A stretch of DNA of 60,473 nt from Elusimicrobiota bacterium (GTDB lineage: Bacteria > Elusimicrobiota > Elusimicrobia > 2-02-FULL-39-32), in assembly GCA_021730935.1 (NCBI GenBank), contig JAKFYJ010000020.1, forward strand, positions 1 through 60,473. Reading direction: 5' to 3'. The position numbers and the translations under genes are program-made. Positions 16,255-25,520 of the stretch are shown in pieces. Numbering within the stretch: position 1 is the stretch's first letter; each line of letters starts with the position of its first letter. Under the pieces are notes generated by a model that was not told the origin of the DNA, searched no databases, and was given only the letters and a program-made list of their open reading frames with translations.

Positions 16255-16298
16255 TTGTTACACATAGGTTTCAGAGTAGTATAATAATAAAACCTCAC
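16255..16298 (+). promoter_or_regulatory. Probable mnmE promoter
   Basis: A perfect TATAAT at 16280-16285 lies 13 bp upstream of the mnmE ATG, with TTGTTA or TTACAC as a possible -35. The leader would be only about 7 nt and has no Shine-Dalgarno sequence. This arrangement recurs at other starts in the window. Confidence 0.55.
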
Positions 16299-17702
16299 AT
16301 GAATCCATCTTTCGTTGCTGAAGACACGATCGCGGCCATCGCCACTCCGAAAGGGGAGGGCGCCATCGGGCTCATCCGCCTCTCGGGCGAGAAGGCGATT
16401 TCGATTGCGGATTCCATCATCCGTCTGTCCAACGGCAGGAGTTTGTCGACGCTGGATTCCTGGCGCATGGCTCTTGGGGAACTTCACACCAAGGGGCAGA
16501 GCGTGGATGAAGTTTTGGCTTCCGTCTTTCGCAATCCCCATTCCTTCACGGGGGAAGATATGGTGGAGATTTCCTGCCACGGGGCGCCGGTGATTTTGAA
16601 ACAGATCCTGGAAGGGCTCGTCAGCATGGGGGCCCGGCTGGCGGAGCGGGGCGAGTTTTCTTATCGGGCTTATCTGAACGGGAAAATGGATCTTCTTCAG
16701 GCGGAAGCCATTGCGGAGCTGATTTCAGCCAAAACGGAAGCGTCGTCTCACGCGGCCCTCGCGAATTTGAACGGGAAACTTTCGGCGGAGCTGAAGAAAG
16801 TTCGGGAAAATCTTCTGGAGGCGAGCGCGTCTTTGGAAGTGGCCATGGACCATTCGGATGATCCGACGGTGGGAACGGCGCTCACGCTGGAACAGATCGG
16901 CAAAAACATCGGCCTGCAGGCGGAATCCATAGAAAAGCTGGTGGAGAGTTATCAATACGGCCGTCTGCTTCGGGACGGGATCAAGATCGCGATCGTGGGA
17001 AAACCGAACGCCGGGAAATCTTCGCTTTTGAACTGCATTTTGGGGAGCGAGCGCGCCATCGTTTCCGCTCTGCCCGGAACCACTCGGGACACCATTGAGG
17101 AAGGCTTTGACCTTTTCGGGATCCCGGCCATCCTCGTGGACACGGCGGGACTCCGGGACCACACGCTGGACCCGATTGAGAAGATCGGGATTGAACGGAC
17201 GAAGCGGGCGCTTGAGAGAGCGGACGCGGCGATCGTGATGGTGGACGGGAGCACGGCTCTGGCGGCGGAAGATTTCCGCCTGGCGAAACTGATTGAGGGA
17301 AAACCCGCCGTGATCGCGCTCAGCAAGGAAGATTTGCCTCAGAAAGTGGATTCGGCAAAAATGGATTCCGCCTTTCCCGGGATCAAGAGAGTTTCGATTT
17401 CCGTCATCAGGAACCACGGCATCGCCGAGCTGTTGAAAGCGCTTTATGCCCAGGTGGCGTCCTCAAAAAACGGGGACAGGCGGGACGCTCTGGTCCTCAC
17501 TTCCGTGAGACACAAAGATTGCCTCGAATCCGCCGGCCGGCACCTGCGCGCTTCCCAGGAACTGATCCGGCAGGAGAGCGGCGAGGAATGCGTGGCTCTG
17601 GAAATCCGCGATGCCCTGGACAGGATCGGGGAACTGGCGGGCGAAACGGCCGCGGAAGATATCCTCAACAAAATTTTCTCCGGTTTCTGCGTCGGCAAAT
17701 GA
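16299..17702 (+). CDS. mnmE: tRNA modification GTPase MnmE (TrmE)
   Basis: A 467-aa protein of normal family length. With MnmG it installs the (carboxymethyl)aminomethyl group on wobble uridine 34 of certain tRNAs. The N-terminal folate-binding domain (1-118) starts DTIAAIATPKGEGAIGLIRLSG. The helical domain contains a G domain with P-loop GKPNAGKS (234-241), switch I TTRDT (261-265) and DTAG (281-284). The C-terminal CVGK carries the catalytic Cys464. The guanine-specificity motif reads SKED instead of NKxD. I chose ATG 16299 over the longer frame from 16221 because homology begins there and a TATAAT lies just upstream. Its partner mnmG is 2.6 kb downstream on the same strand. Confidence 0.97.
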   Translation: MNPSFVAEDTIAAIATPKGEGAIGLIRLSGEKAISIADSIIRLSNGRSLSTLDSWRMALGELHTKGQSVDEVLASVFRNPHSFTGEDMVEISCHGAPVILKQILEGLVSMGARLAERGEFSYRAYLNGKMDLLQAEAIAELISAKTEASSHAALANLNGKLSAELKKVRENLLEASASLEVAMDHSDDPTVGTALTLEQIGKNIGLQAESIEKLVESYQYGRLLRDGIKIAIVGKPNAGKSSLLNCILGSERAIVSALPGTTRDTIEEGFDLFGIPAILVDTAGLRDHTLDPIEKIGIERTKRALERADAAIVMVDGSTALAAEDFRLAKLIEGKPAVIALSKEDLPQKVDSAKMDSAFPGIKRVSISVIRNHGIAELLKALYAQVASSKNGDRRDALVLTSVRHKDCLESAGRHLRASQELIRQESGEECVALEIRDALDRIGELAGETAAEDILNKIFSGFCVGK

Positions 17703-17706
17703 GCTC

Positions 17707-18579
17707 ATGAGGCCCCCTCACCGCCACGATCACGCCGAAGTCCGCCATTCCAAGCGCGCCCTCAAGCTTGCCCTGGCCGCCACCGGCGCCATTTTGATCG
17801 TTGAAGTTCTGGGGGGGCTCTGGACCAATTCCCTGGCCCTCCTCTCGGATTCTCTGCACGTGTTCATGGACCTTTTGAGTTTCGCCCTCACCTATCTCGC
17901 TCTCGCGCTATCGGAAAAACCCATTTCGGATTCACGAACCTTCGGCCTTCACCGTCTCGAAGTTTTTGCCGCCGTCATCAACGGCCTCACGGTTTTTCTG
18001 ATCGGGCTCGTGATCCTCGCCAGCGCTTTTTATCGGATCAGCCGCCCCCAGGAGATCCTGACGGGGCCCATGCTGATCATCGCGGCGGCGGGGCTTCTGG
18101 TGAACCTGTTCGTGATCTGGAAACTGGAACCGCATCAGGGACATGACGTGAATGTGAGAGGCGCTTTCCTTCACGCTCTGGGAGACGCCCTGGCGAGCGT
18201 GGCGGTGGTCCTTGGGGGGCTGGTGATTTTTTTCACGGGATACACCGCGGCGGACGCGATCGCGGCCATGCTGGTTTCCGTCGCTATTTTTTTCGGAGTC
18301 TTCGGGCTTTTCCGGGATTCCGTGCAGATCCTTCTGGAAGGCGCGCCCAAGGGGATGGAGAAAAACAAGCTCGTTTCCGCGATCGAGGAAATATCGGGCC
18401 CCGGCTCGGTGAGCGACCTGCACGTCTGGAGCCTGTGCTCCCACATTCACTCGCTTTCAGTGCACGTTCAGCTTCCGGAGAACCATCGAAATAAACAGGA
18501 CGAAATTTTGGATCAGATCAACTTGAGTCTTGAAAAAAAATTTAATATTGTGCATACAACGGTGCAGATTGAATTTTAA
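17707..18579 (+). CDS. Cation diffusion facilitator (zinc-type) exporter
   Basis: A 290-aa inner-membrane protein with six predicted membrane segments, a His-containing N-terminal stretch (HRHDHAEV) and a C-terminal cytoplasmic domain (from about 205). Both halves of the transport site are present as HxxxD, in TM2 (SDSLHVFMD) and TM5 (HALGDALASV), as in CzcD/ZnT zinc carriers, so Zn2+ (possibly also Co2+/Cd2+) efflux is likely. The start is 4 bp after the mnmE stop, so co-transcription is expected. The longer frame beginning inside mnmE (17611) was rejected because homology starts at MRPPHRHDH. Confidence 0.95.
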   Translation: MRPPHRHDHAEVRHSKRALKLALAATGAILIVEVLGGLWTNSLALLSDSLHVFMDLLSFALTYLALALSEKPISDSRTFGLHRLEVFAAVINGLTVFLIGLVILASAFYRISRPQEILTGPMLIIAAAGLLVNLFVIWKLEPHQGHDVNVRGAFLHALGDALASVAVVLGGLVIFFTGYTAADAIAAMLVSVAIFFGVFGLFRDSVQILLEGAPKGMEKNKLVSAIEEISGPGSVSDLHVWSLCSHIHSLSVHVQLPENHRNKQDEILDQINLSLEKKFNIVHTTVQIEF

Positions 18580-18598
18580 AGGGGAGGAACTTTGAGTC

Positions 18599-19069
18599 AT
18601 GGCTAAAAAGAAGAAAGCGAAGAAAAAAACTGTGGTCAAGAAAAAGCGTCCGGCTCCGAAACCAAAAAAGAAAGCGGCGCCCAGGAAAGCAAAAAAGAAA
18701 TCCGCGAAAGCCGTAAAAAAATCCCCTAAAAAAGCGTCTTCCCCCAAATCAAAATCTTCCCAGCCCAAGAAAACCGTCGCCCTGGCCCCCCTCGCTCCCA
18801 AAGCGCCTCCGGCCATCCCCGGCGAAAAGTTCATCGGCGAAGTGGAGGATTATTACGGGAAAATTTCTGTCGTGGCGCTCACGCTCAAAGATTCCCTCGC
18901 CGTCGGAGACTCCATCCACATCCTCGGGCACACCACCGATTATGTCCAGACCGTGGACTCGATGCAGATCAACCATGACCCCGTGAAGGCCGCCAAGAAG
19001 GGCGACGGCGTCGGCATCAAGGCCGCAGACAAATCCCGCAAGGGAGACAACGTTTATAGGATTGGATAG
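18599..19069 (+). CDS. Lys-rich tail fused to an EF-Tu domain-2-like protein
   Basis: A 156-aa protein. Residues 1-75 are almost only Lys, Ala, Pro, Ser and Val (MAKKKKAKKKTVVKK at the start), resembling histone H1-like tails. Residues 76-156 (FIGEVEDYYGKISVVALTL, LAVGDSIHILGHTTDY, VKAAKKGDGVGIK) match the short translation-elongation-factor-like beta-barrel family related to domain 2 of EF-Tu. A good GGAGG site precedes the ATG. The tail suggests nucleic-acid or ribosome binding; the function is unknown. Its stop overlaps the TTG start of the transporter gene by 8 bp. Confidence 0.85.
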   Translation: MAKKKKAKKKTVVKKKRPAPKPKKKAAPRKAKKKSAKAVKKSPKKASSPKSKSSQPKKTVALAPLAPKAPPAIPGEKFIGEVEDYYGKISVVALTLKDSLAVGDSIHILGHTTDYVQTVDSMQINHDPVKAAKKGDGVGIKAADKSRKGDNVYRIG

Positions 19070-20327
19070 CCGCAACCGCGCTGTCCTCTCCTGGGCGCTC
19101 TATGATTTCGCGAACTCCGCTTTCGCGACCACCATCCTCTCGGTTGTTTTCAATGTATATTTCGTAACCGTCATCTGCGCGGGGGGCGTGCCGATGTTCG
19201 GGCATCTCCTCACCGGCGAAACCCTGTGGGGCCTTGCCGCTTCCGTCTCCATGTTGGTCACTTTCCTCATCACGCCTGTTCTGGGCGCGATCGCTGACCA
19301 CTCTTCCAAGAAAAAATTCCTGACGGGTTTCTGGTGCCTGGGCTGGATATTTTCGGGGCTCCTTTATTTTTGCGCCGAAGGCGATTGGCTCATGGCTTCC
19401 CTTTTTTTTATCCTCGCCAACACGGGGTTCACTTCCGGCAACACCTTCTATAACGCGTTCCTGAACGACATTTCGGACGCTTCCACCGTGGGCCGCATCT
19501 CCGGGTTCGGCTGGGCCGTGGGATATCTCGGCGGCGGACTTCTTCTCGCCATAAACCTGATGATGATCCAGCATCCGGCTTGGTTCCACCTCTCGGCGGA
19601 AAATCATGTCCCCGTCCGCGCGGCGTTCGCTTCCGTCGGAGCCTGGTGGTTCGTGTTCGCGATTCCCCTGTTCCTGTGGGTGAAAGAAAAGCCCGCCGCT
19701 TCAGCCATAACGCAGAAATTTAACTTTATAGAAGGGTGCAGGAGCGTGTTCAAAACATTCCATGAAATCCGGAAATACCGCGAAGTCTTTATTTTCCTGA
19801 TCGCCTTCCTGGTTTATAACGACGGCATCGAGACAGTGATCCTGACCGCTTCCATCTTCGGCGTGAAAGAGCTCGGGTTTTCCCAGGCCGACATGATCCG
19901 ATGTTTTCTCATGATTCAGGCCGTGGCCTTCTTCGGAGCGCTCTTGTTCGGAAGCCTCGCGGACAAAGTCGGGCACAAGCGGTCCATCAGCGCGACTCTC
20001 TGGATCTATATCGGCGTCTGCATTTGGGCTTATTTCATGAAAACCCGCGCGGAGTTCTGGATTTTGGGCGCGGTTGTGGGACTGATTTTGGGGGGAAGCC
20101 AGGCCGCGAGCCGTTCTCTCCTTGTTTTGCTCAATCCTCCGGAAAAAAACACGGAGTTTTTCGGTTTCTTCGCGCTCACAGGCAAACTCTCCACCGTCTT
20201 CGGCCCCCTCTTCTTCGCCCTCATGTCCCAACTCTTCAGCATCCGCGCCGCCGTCGGAGGACTGTCGATGTTCTTTGTGTTGGGGCTCATAATTTTGTAT
20301 TTTGTAAGGGAACCTGAAATAGCTTAA
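19062..20327 (+). CDS. UMF1/Atg22-like major facilitator transporter
   Basis: A 421-aa integral membrane protein with about 12 hydrophobic segments. The N-terminal signature of the UMF1 family is clear ([18 protein letters not shown], then a loop [14 protein letters not shown], and YNAFLNDIS). The homologues are MFS-type permeases of uncertain substrate related to the fungal vacuolar amino-acid effluxer Atg22. The gene starts with TTG at 19062, overlapping the previous gene by 8 bp; no in-frame ATG occurs before the first membrane segment. It lies 5 bp upstream of mnmG. Confidence 0.92.
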   Translation: MDSRNRAVLSWALYDFANSAFATTILSVVFNVYFVTVICAGGVPMFGHLLTGETLWGLAASVSMLVTFLITPVLGAIADHSSKKKFLTGFWCLGWIFSGLLYFCAEGDWLMASLFFILANTGFTSGNTFYNAFLNDISDASTVGRISGFGWAVGYLGGGLLLAINLMMIQHPAWFHLSAENHVPVRAAFASVGAWWFVFAIPLFLWVKEKPAASAITQKFNFIEGCRSVFKTFHEIRKYREVFIFLIAFLVYNDGIETVILTASIFGVKELGFSQADMIRCFLMIQAVAFFGALLFGSLADKVGHKRSISATLWIYIGVCIWAYFMKTRAEFWILGAVVGLILGGSQAASRSLLVLLNPPEKNTEFFGFFALTGKLSTVFGPLFFALMSQLFSIRAAVGGLSMFFVLGLIILYFVREPEIA

Positions 20328-20332
20328 TCCAT

Positions 20333-22111
20333 ATGATTTCCTACACTAAATCTTACGATGTGATTGTGATCGGGGCGGGGCACGCCGGGGTTGAGGCTTC
20401 TCTTGCGGCCGCCCGCATGGGGATGAAAACGCTTTTGCTCACCATGAACCTGGATTCCGTGGGGCAGATGTCCTGCAACCCTTCCATCGGGGGCCTGGCG
20501 AAAGGGCAAGTGGTCCGAGAAGTGGACGCGCTCGGCGGAGAGATGGCCAAAAACACGGACAAGAGCGGACTTCAGTTCAGGATGCTCAACCTGTCCAAGG
20601 GCCCCGCGGTGCAGTCGCCCCGCGCTCAGTGCGACAAAAAACTTTATCAGTTCACGATCAAGCACACCGTCGAGCGGCAGGCCAATTTGGATCTCAAACA
20701 GGGGGAAGTTTCCCGTTTTGTCGTTGAAGAAGACGGCGGCGGAAAATGCGTTGCCGGAATCGTGACGAAGGCCGGCGTCGAATATTTGGCGCCGTCCGTG
20801 ATTGTGACGACAGGGACTTTTCTGAAGGGCCTTCTGCATTACGGCATGAACCATTATCCCGGCGGGCGTTCGGGAGATTCTCCGGCCGAAACCCTTTCAG
20901 ACCACCTCCGCGCCTTGGGTTTTGAAGTGGGGCGCATGAAGACCGGCACGCCCATGAGGATCAATTCCAAAACCATCGATTATTCCAAATGCATTATCCA
21001 GCCCGGCGATGAGCCGCCGCAGCCCTTTTCCCATTTCACTGAAAAAATATCCCAGAGCCAGATGCCCTGCTGGCTGACTTATACCAACGAGCTCACGCGC
21101 CGGATCATTCAGGAAAATTTGGACCGCTCCCCTCTTTACGCGGGCAAGATTCAGTCGATCGGGCCGAGGTATTGTCCGAGCATCGAAGATAAAGTGGTGA
21201 AGTTTCCTCACCATGGGCGGCATCAGGTTTTTCTGGAACCCGAAGGATATTCGACGGAAGAAGTATATGTGAACGGCCTTTCCACCAGTCTGCCCGAAGA
21301 CGTTCAGTGGCAGATCGTGAGGACTGTCCCCGGCCTTGAAGAGGCGGAGATCATGCGACCCGGATACGCCGTCGAATACGATTTTTGTCCGCCCACGCAG
21401 TGTCAGCCCACTCTGGAAACCAAGCTCGTTCAAGGATTATATTTCGCGGGACAGATCAACGGCACGACGGGTTATGAAGAAGCGGCCGGACAGGGCCTTG
21501 TGGCCGGGATCAACGCGGCTTTAAAAATAAAAAAAGAGCCCCCGTTCATTTTGCGGCGGGACGAGGCCTATATCGGCGTCATGATCGACGATCTCGTCAC
21601 CAAAGGCGTGGACGAACCGTATCGCCTTTTCACCTCGCGGGCCGAGCACCGCCTCTATCTTCGGAGCGACAACGCGGATCTGCGCCTCATGGATCATTCC
21701 CATAAATTCGGATTGATTTCCGACGATCTGCACGAAAAATTTTGCGATTACCGCAATGCCGTTTCTGTCGGGGACGCCCCCCGTGGCGACCCTCCAACTG
21801 CGGATTTATCCCCCTGGTCTGATGAAAAAATCCAAAATGAAATCCGGATCCAGAAAAAATACAAAGGATATCTGGCCCGGCAATCCCAGATCATCAATAA
21901 ATTTAAAAAATCCGAAACCCGCGAAATTTCGCCGGACTTTGATTATGATTCCATCCCCGGTCTCCTGAACGAGTCCCGTCAAAAATTCAAAAAAGTCCGT
22001 CCCCTCACCCTCGGCCAGGCATCTCGCATTCCCGGAGTGACTCCATCCTGCATCGGGGTCTTGTCGGTCTATCTTGAACGGCATATCCGCGGCAAAAAAA
22101 TTGCGATATAA
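20333..22111 (+). CDS. mnmG: tRNA uridine 5-carboxymethylaminomethyl modification enzyme MnmG (GidA)
   Basis: A 592-aa FAD protein, slightly shorter than the usual 620-630. It has the dinucleotide-binding motif [11 protein letters not shown] (about 11-21), the family motif [12 protein letters not shown] (about 47-58), [21 protein letters not shown] and the C-terminal helical domain ending [18 protein letters not shown]. It forms the MnmE-MnmG complex that modifies wobble U34. It shares a transcription unit with mnmE, the CDF exporter, the Lys-rich protein and the UMF1 transporter. The 3' end overlaps the next gene. Confidence 0.97.
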   Translation: MISYTKSYDVIVIGAGHAGVEASLAAARMGMKTLLLTMNLDSVGQMSCNPSIGGLAKGQVVREVDALGGEMAKNTDKSGLQFRMLNLSKGPAVQSPRAQCDKKLYQFTIKHTVERQANLDLKQGEVSRFVVEEDGGGKCVAGIVTKAGVEYLAPSVIVTTGTFLKGLLHYGMNHYPGGRSGDSPAETLSDHLRALGFEVGRMKTGTPMRINSKTIDYSKCIIQPGDEPPQPFSHFTEKISQSQMPCWLTYTNELTRRIIQENLDRSPLYAGKIQSIGPRYCPSIEDKVVKFPHHGRHQVFLEPEGYSTEEVYVNGLSTSLPEDVQWQIVRTVPGLEEAEIMRPGYAVEYDFCPPTQCQPTLETKLVQGLYFAGQINGTTGYEEAAGQGLVAGINAALKIKKEPPFILRRDEAYIGVMIDDLVTKGVDEPYRLFTSRAEHRLYLRSDNADLRLMDHSHKFGLISDDLHEKFCDYRNAVSVGDAPRGDPPTADLSPWSDEKIQNEIRIQKKYKGYLARQSQIINKFKKSETREISPDFDYDSIPGLLNESRQKFKKVRPLTLGQASRIPGVTPSCIGVLSVYLERHIRGKKIAI

Positions 22112-23435
22112 ATTATTAGCGGCCGCTCTCGTGATTTTTGCGGGGAGCTCTTTTCTTCAGGCCCAGGAATCTTCTGACCTCGCCCCGGTCCGGAATCCCG
22201 AATGGGTCAAATCTTCCAGCATTTATCAGGTGTATCTCAGGGATTTTTCCGTCGAGGGTAAATTTTCGAACCTGGAGAACGACCTTCTGCGTCTCAAGAA
22301 CCTCGGCGTCAGTTGCGTCCTGCTTCTTCCCATCCACCCTTCCGGAACCGCTGTTTCAGGCGAGCTGGCCCATCCGTTCCATGTCAAAGATTTTTCCGCG
22401 GTCAGCCTTGAATACGGCACCAAGGACGGGTTCAAGAGTTTGACGGAGCAGGTGCATTATAACGAAATGAAAATCATATTGTCCTGGGTGGTGGACCGCG
22501 CGAGCTCGGAGACTCCGCTCCTCAAAGATCATCCGGACTGGTTCGTGATCAAAAGCACGCAGAATTTGCCCGCCTTGATCCGGTTTGATTATGCTTCCAA
22601 AGAAGCCCGCAATTATATGAAGGACCAGCTTGTTTTCTGGCTGAGGGAATATGCTTTGGACGGGTTTCATCTGATCGGGGCCGAAAATGTCCCGGAGGAT
22701 TATCTGTTTGAGCTCAAACGCGCTTTGTCGTTGGTGAAACCGTCCTGCGTCGTCATCGGCAAAACGAAATCTTCCGGCGTTCAGCTTTATGAGGACGAAA
22801 ATTTTTATACGGCTGTTGCAGGGGCCGTTTCCGGCAAAGAGCCTGCGTCCGGATTGGAGTCCATTCTTAATGAGGACGCGCGCCAAGGTTCCTCCTGGCC
22901 CTGGCCGCTCCGCTCCATTGAACATTTTGATGCGGCTCGATCTTCAGTTTCCTTTGGAAACGCGTTCGCTCCCGCGGCGGTCCTGGAATTTTGCCTGGAC
23001 GGTGTCCCTCTCGTGAACGCAGGGCAGGAAATTTTGGAATCCAGACAGAATTCGCCCGTCAAAAAGAACGCCATTGACTGGGTTTCGGGGCTCAGGCATA
23101 ACGCGGAGACGCGAAAATTTTATAAGAAACTGATTTCTTTCAGGAGCAAACACCCTTCGCTTTCCCGCGGACAAAAATTTTTCATGCCTTCCGGCAATGC
23201 CCCCTCCGTGTTCGCCTTTGCCGCTTCATACCGCGAAGATGTCGTGATGGCGGCGGTCAATTTTTCCGGATCCTCCGTTTCAGCGTCTGTTCAGGTGCCC
23301 GATATCTTCCTCTCAAACGGGGGCAAACTTAAACTGCGGAGCGTTTTTGAAGCGGGGGAACTCGTTCAGACGGACGGCGCGCAGGTGAATGTCAATCTTC
23401 CCGCGTGGGGATATGAGATTTGGCATCTTGAATAA
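22074..23435 (+). CDS. Exported GH13 (alpha-amylase) family protein with ablated active site
   Basis: A 453-aa protein with a signal peptide ([16 protein letters not shown]) and the GH13 barrel fold: [11 protein letters not shown] at 49-59, [14 protein letters not shown], and the DHPDWF and LDGF regions. The conserved catalytic positions are changed (numbering from 22074). Region I DxVxNH reads SWVVDR (137-142). Region II GFRxD reads GFHLI, so the nucleophile Asp is Ile201 and Arg is His199. Region III GE reads GK, so the acid/base Glu is Lys230. Region IV NHD reads HFD. It is therefore probably not a hydrolase; a carbohydrate-binding or scaffold role is inferred. TTG 22074 overlaps mnmG by 38 nt; TTG 22101 is an equally good start with a cleaner signal peptide. 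The 3' end converges with and overlaps the next minus-strand gene by 44 bp. Confidence 0.85.
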   Translation: MNGISAAKKLRYKLLAAALVIFAGSSFLQAQESSDLAPVRNPEWVKSSSIYQVYLRDFSVEGKFSNLENDLLRLKNLGVSCVLLLPIHPSGTAVSGELAHPFHVKDFSAVSLEYGTKDGFKSLTEQVHYNEMKIILSWVVDRASSETPLLKDHPDWFVIKSTQNLPALIRFDYASKEARNYMKDQLVFWLREYALDGFHLIGAENVPEDYLFELKRALSLVKPSCVVIGKTKSSGVQLYEDENFYTAVAGAVSGKEPASGLESILNEDARQGSSWPWPLRSIEHFDAARSSVSFGNAFAPAAVLEFCLDGVPLVNAGQEILESRQNSPVKKNAIDWVSGLRHNAETRKFYKKLISFRSKHPSLSRGQKFFMPSGNAPSVFAFAASYREDVVMAAVNFSGSSVSASVQVPDIFLSNGGKLKLRSVFEAGELVQTDGAQVNVNLPAWGYEIWHLE

Positions 23436-24495
23436 AATAGGGGTCTCTCACATAGACGCCGAGCTGTCCATTTTTGTCCAGGTGCCCGAAGGGGATGACC
23501 AGAACCGGAACGCCTTTCCTGCAGATCCTCGAATAAAGAATCCGAAATAATCTTTTCCTGAAAGGCATCAGCCCTTTCAGCTCTTCCTTGAGGTTGTTGA
23601 CCGCCTCGCTTATCTTTTCCTGCGGGATGCCCCAATTTTTAAGATGTTCTGTCAGCTCATTTTCCTGATTCCGGTCCATGATCCCAGTCACGCTGGCGGA
23701 TTTTTCTCCTTTTGAGAGGAGCCGGACCATAAAAATTTCAAAGTCCCTGCGGTGTTCGGACCTCTGCCCGATGGGGACGAGGCGGAAAATGTCTCTCGCG
23801 AATTCGCGGATGCCGTAAAGCACGCGGGAATTGTGGATCACGCCGCCCGGAAGAGCCAGCCAGACGGTCTCCCGCTTGTTGAGGGCATTTACGATCCTGA
23901 AGATGGTCTTGGAATAATGGCTCGGGAACAAGAGGTGTTCCACGAGGGAAGGTTTGGTCCCCGGCATGCGGTTGATGCCGATGTGGCCCTGGTTGATGAT
24001 GCCCTGATAAATGCCTTTGACGGGGAGCGAGAGAGTGTCGAGGGCGAAATCGTCCAGGGCCTGCACGATCCTGAACCTTGCAGACGGCGCAAGCGCTTTG
24101 CTGATGTTGACGCCCTGCACGACCATCTGGCCCAAGAGGTGCGCCTGTTCGGGCGTGGTTTCCGGGTGAGTGGTGACGAAGAGGAGGGCGGGTTTTGCGG
24201 GGGAATCCCGGTGCATGCGTTTGGCTTTCTCTATGTTTTGACGGCTTGTTCCGTCGAAAACGAAATTTTCATTTTTGGATTCCAGGGCCGCGAATTTTTT
24301 GCAGAGGAAGTTTGCCGGAGCCGCAGGAAGGACATGGATGAGGGCCAGGCCCAGGAAATTTCCAAGAGCGGTCCAGAACAGTTCGGCGGTTTGGGTCAGG
24401 AAGGATTGGGAGCGGAGGGGTTTGCCGTAAAGCCGCGCGTCAAGGTCGACCGCGATGGAGAGGAGGTCGCGCTGAAATTTCTCGCCGAGACTCAA
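23392..24495 (-). CDS. Conserved-looking protein of unknown function
   Basis: A 367-aa protein I do not recognise. It has a hydrophobic segment near the N-terminus (about 40-65, FWTALGNFLGLALIHVLPAAPANFL), then a soluble region containing FVTTHPETTPEQAHLLGQMV and FPSHYSKTIFRIVNAL, LALPGGVIHNSRVL, and a final [24 protein letters not shown]. The start is taken as TTG 24495, overlapping the stop of the HD-GYP gene as TTGA; the longer frame to 24597 lies inside that gene and was rejected. It is the last gene of the long minus-strand operon. The extreme C-terminus overlaps the convergent GH13-like gene. Confidence 0.7.
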   Translation of the reverse strand: MSLGEKFQRDLLSIAVDLDARLYGKPLRSQSFLTQTAELFWTALGNFLGLALIHVLPAAPANFLCKKFAALESKNENFVFDGTSRQNIEKAKRMHRDSPAKPALLFVTTHPETTPEQAHLLGQMVVQGVNISKALAPSARFRIVQALDDFALDTLSLPVKGIYQGIINQGHIGINRMPGTKPSLVEHLLFPSHYSKTIFRIVNALNKRETVWLALPGGVIHNSRVLYGIREFARDIFRLVPIGQRSEHRRDFEIFMVRLLSKGEKSASVTGIMDRNQENELTEHLKNWGIPQEKISEAVNNLKEELKGLMPFRKRLFRILYSRICRKGVPVLVIPFGHLDKNGQLGVYVRDPYFIQDAKSHIPTRED

Positions 24496-25520
24496 GCGCC
24501 CGGCATGGCTTTGACGTGGATTCTGCGCGCGACCATGGTGTTGAAATCTTCGGACCGGACGAACTGTTCCCACGTGCGCAAAATGTCGCCGTCCCACCAG
24601 CCCTTTTTCACTTCCTCATACATGACGCTGAAAGTTTTGTCCACCGACCAGGCGTCTTTATAGGACCGGCGGGTGGTGAGGGCGTCATAAATGTCGGCGA
24701 TGGTGACGATGCGGACCAGGACAGGGATTTCGTCGCGTTTCAGGCCGTCCGGATATCCCGAACCGTCGAGCTTTTCATGGTGGTGGCGGATCAAAGGGAT
24801 CGCGTCTTTGGCGGAACGGAGTCTTTCGCAGATGGTGCATCCCATCACGGGGTGTGTTTTCATGATCCCGAACTCTTCTTTCGTGAGAGCGCCCGGCTTG
24901 AGGAGGATCGTGTCCGGAATGGCCATTTTCCCGATGTCGTGGAGGACGCCGCCCTTGTCCAGAATCTCAAGTTCCGCTTCGCTCCGCTTCAGCAATTTCC
25001 CGAGCAGGACGGAATATCTCGAGACGCGGTCCGCGTGGCCCATGGTATAAGAATCTTTCGCTTCGATGATGCGGGCGAGGGTGAAGACGATGCTCTCCGT
25101 GTCGTCCAGCTGGTCGTTCAGGGCTTTGACGCGGAGCAGGGCCTTGATGCGGGTGAGGAGTTCCACGGGACGATAAGGTTTGGTGAGATAATCGTCCACT
25201 CCGGCTTCGAGGCCCTCAAGTTTGGCGCCCAGTTCCGAGAGCGCGGTGAGCATCACGATCGGGACCATGCGGGTGTTTTTGTGGGCTTTCAGCTGACGGG
25301 CGACTTCGTATCCGTTTTCGCCGGGCATGTCCACATCGAGGAGGATGAGGTCAGGGAAATGTTTGATGGCGGTTTCGATGGCGTCGATGCCGTTGTTGGC
25401 GGAGAGGCACTCGTATCCGTTGTCTTTTAAGAGCTGGGTGAGGATTTCAGACTGGGTCTGATCATCGTCTGCGACGAGGATTTTGCGGGCCTTGTTGTTG
25501 GAATTATAAAGGTCGATCAT
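24492..25520 (-). CDS. Response regulator with HD-GYP phosphodiesterase domain
   Basis: A 342-aa cytosolic protein. The receiver (about 12-130) has Asp18-Asp20, phosphoacceptor Asp62 in ILLDVDMPG and Lys in DYLTKPYR. The HD-GYP domain (about 140-340) has HDIGK (194-198), the HHHEKLDGSGYP stretch (about 246-257) and an intact GYP motif. HD-GYP proteins hydrolyse cyclic di-GMP, so this is probably a phospho-controlled c-di-GMP phosphodiesterase. The ATG overlaps the folD stop as ATGA; a longer in-frame extension inside folD was rejected. C-di-GMP turnover fits the surface theme of the window. Confidence 0.95.
   Translation of the reverse strand: MIDLYNSNNKARKILVADDDQTQSEILTQLLKDNGYECLSANNGIDAIETAIKHFPDLILLDVDMPGENGYEVARQLKAHKNTRMVPIVMLTALSELGAKLEGLEAGVDDYLTKPYRPVELLTRIKALLRVKALNDQLDDTESIVFTLARIIEAKDSYTMGHADRVSRYSVLLGKLLKRSEAELEILDKGGVLHDIGKMAIPDTILLKPGALTKEEFGIMKTHPVMGCTICERLRSAKDAIPLIRHHHEKLDGSGYPDGLKRDEIPVLVRIVTIADIYDALTTRRSYKDAWSVDKTFSVMYEEVKKGWWDGDILRTWEQFVRSEDFNTMVARRIHVKAMPGA

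Noticed and set aside
24496-24597. N-terminal extension of the unknown 23392 gene
   Set aside because: Those 34 codons lie inside the HD-GYP gene in another phase and look like shadow sequence; a TTG overlapping the upstream stop fits operon style.
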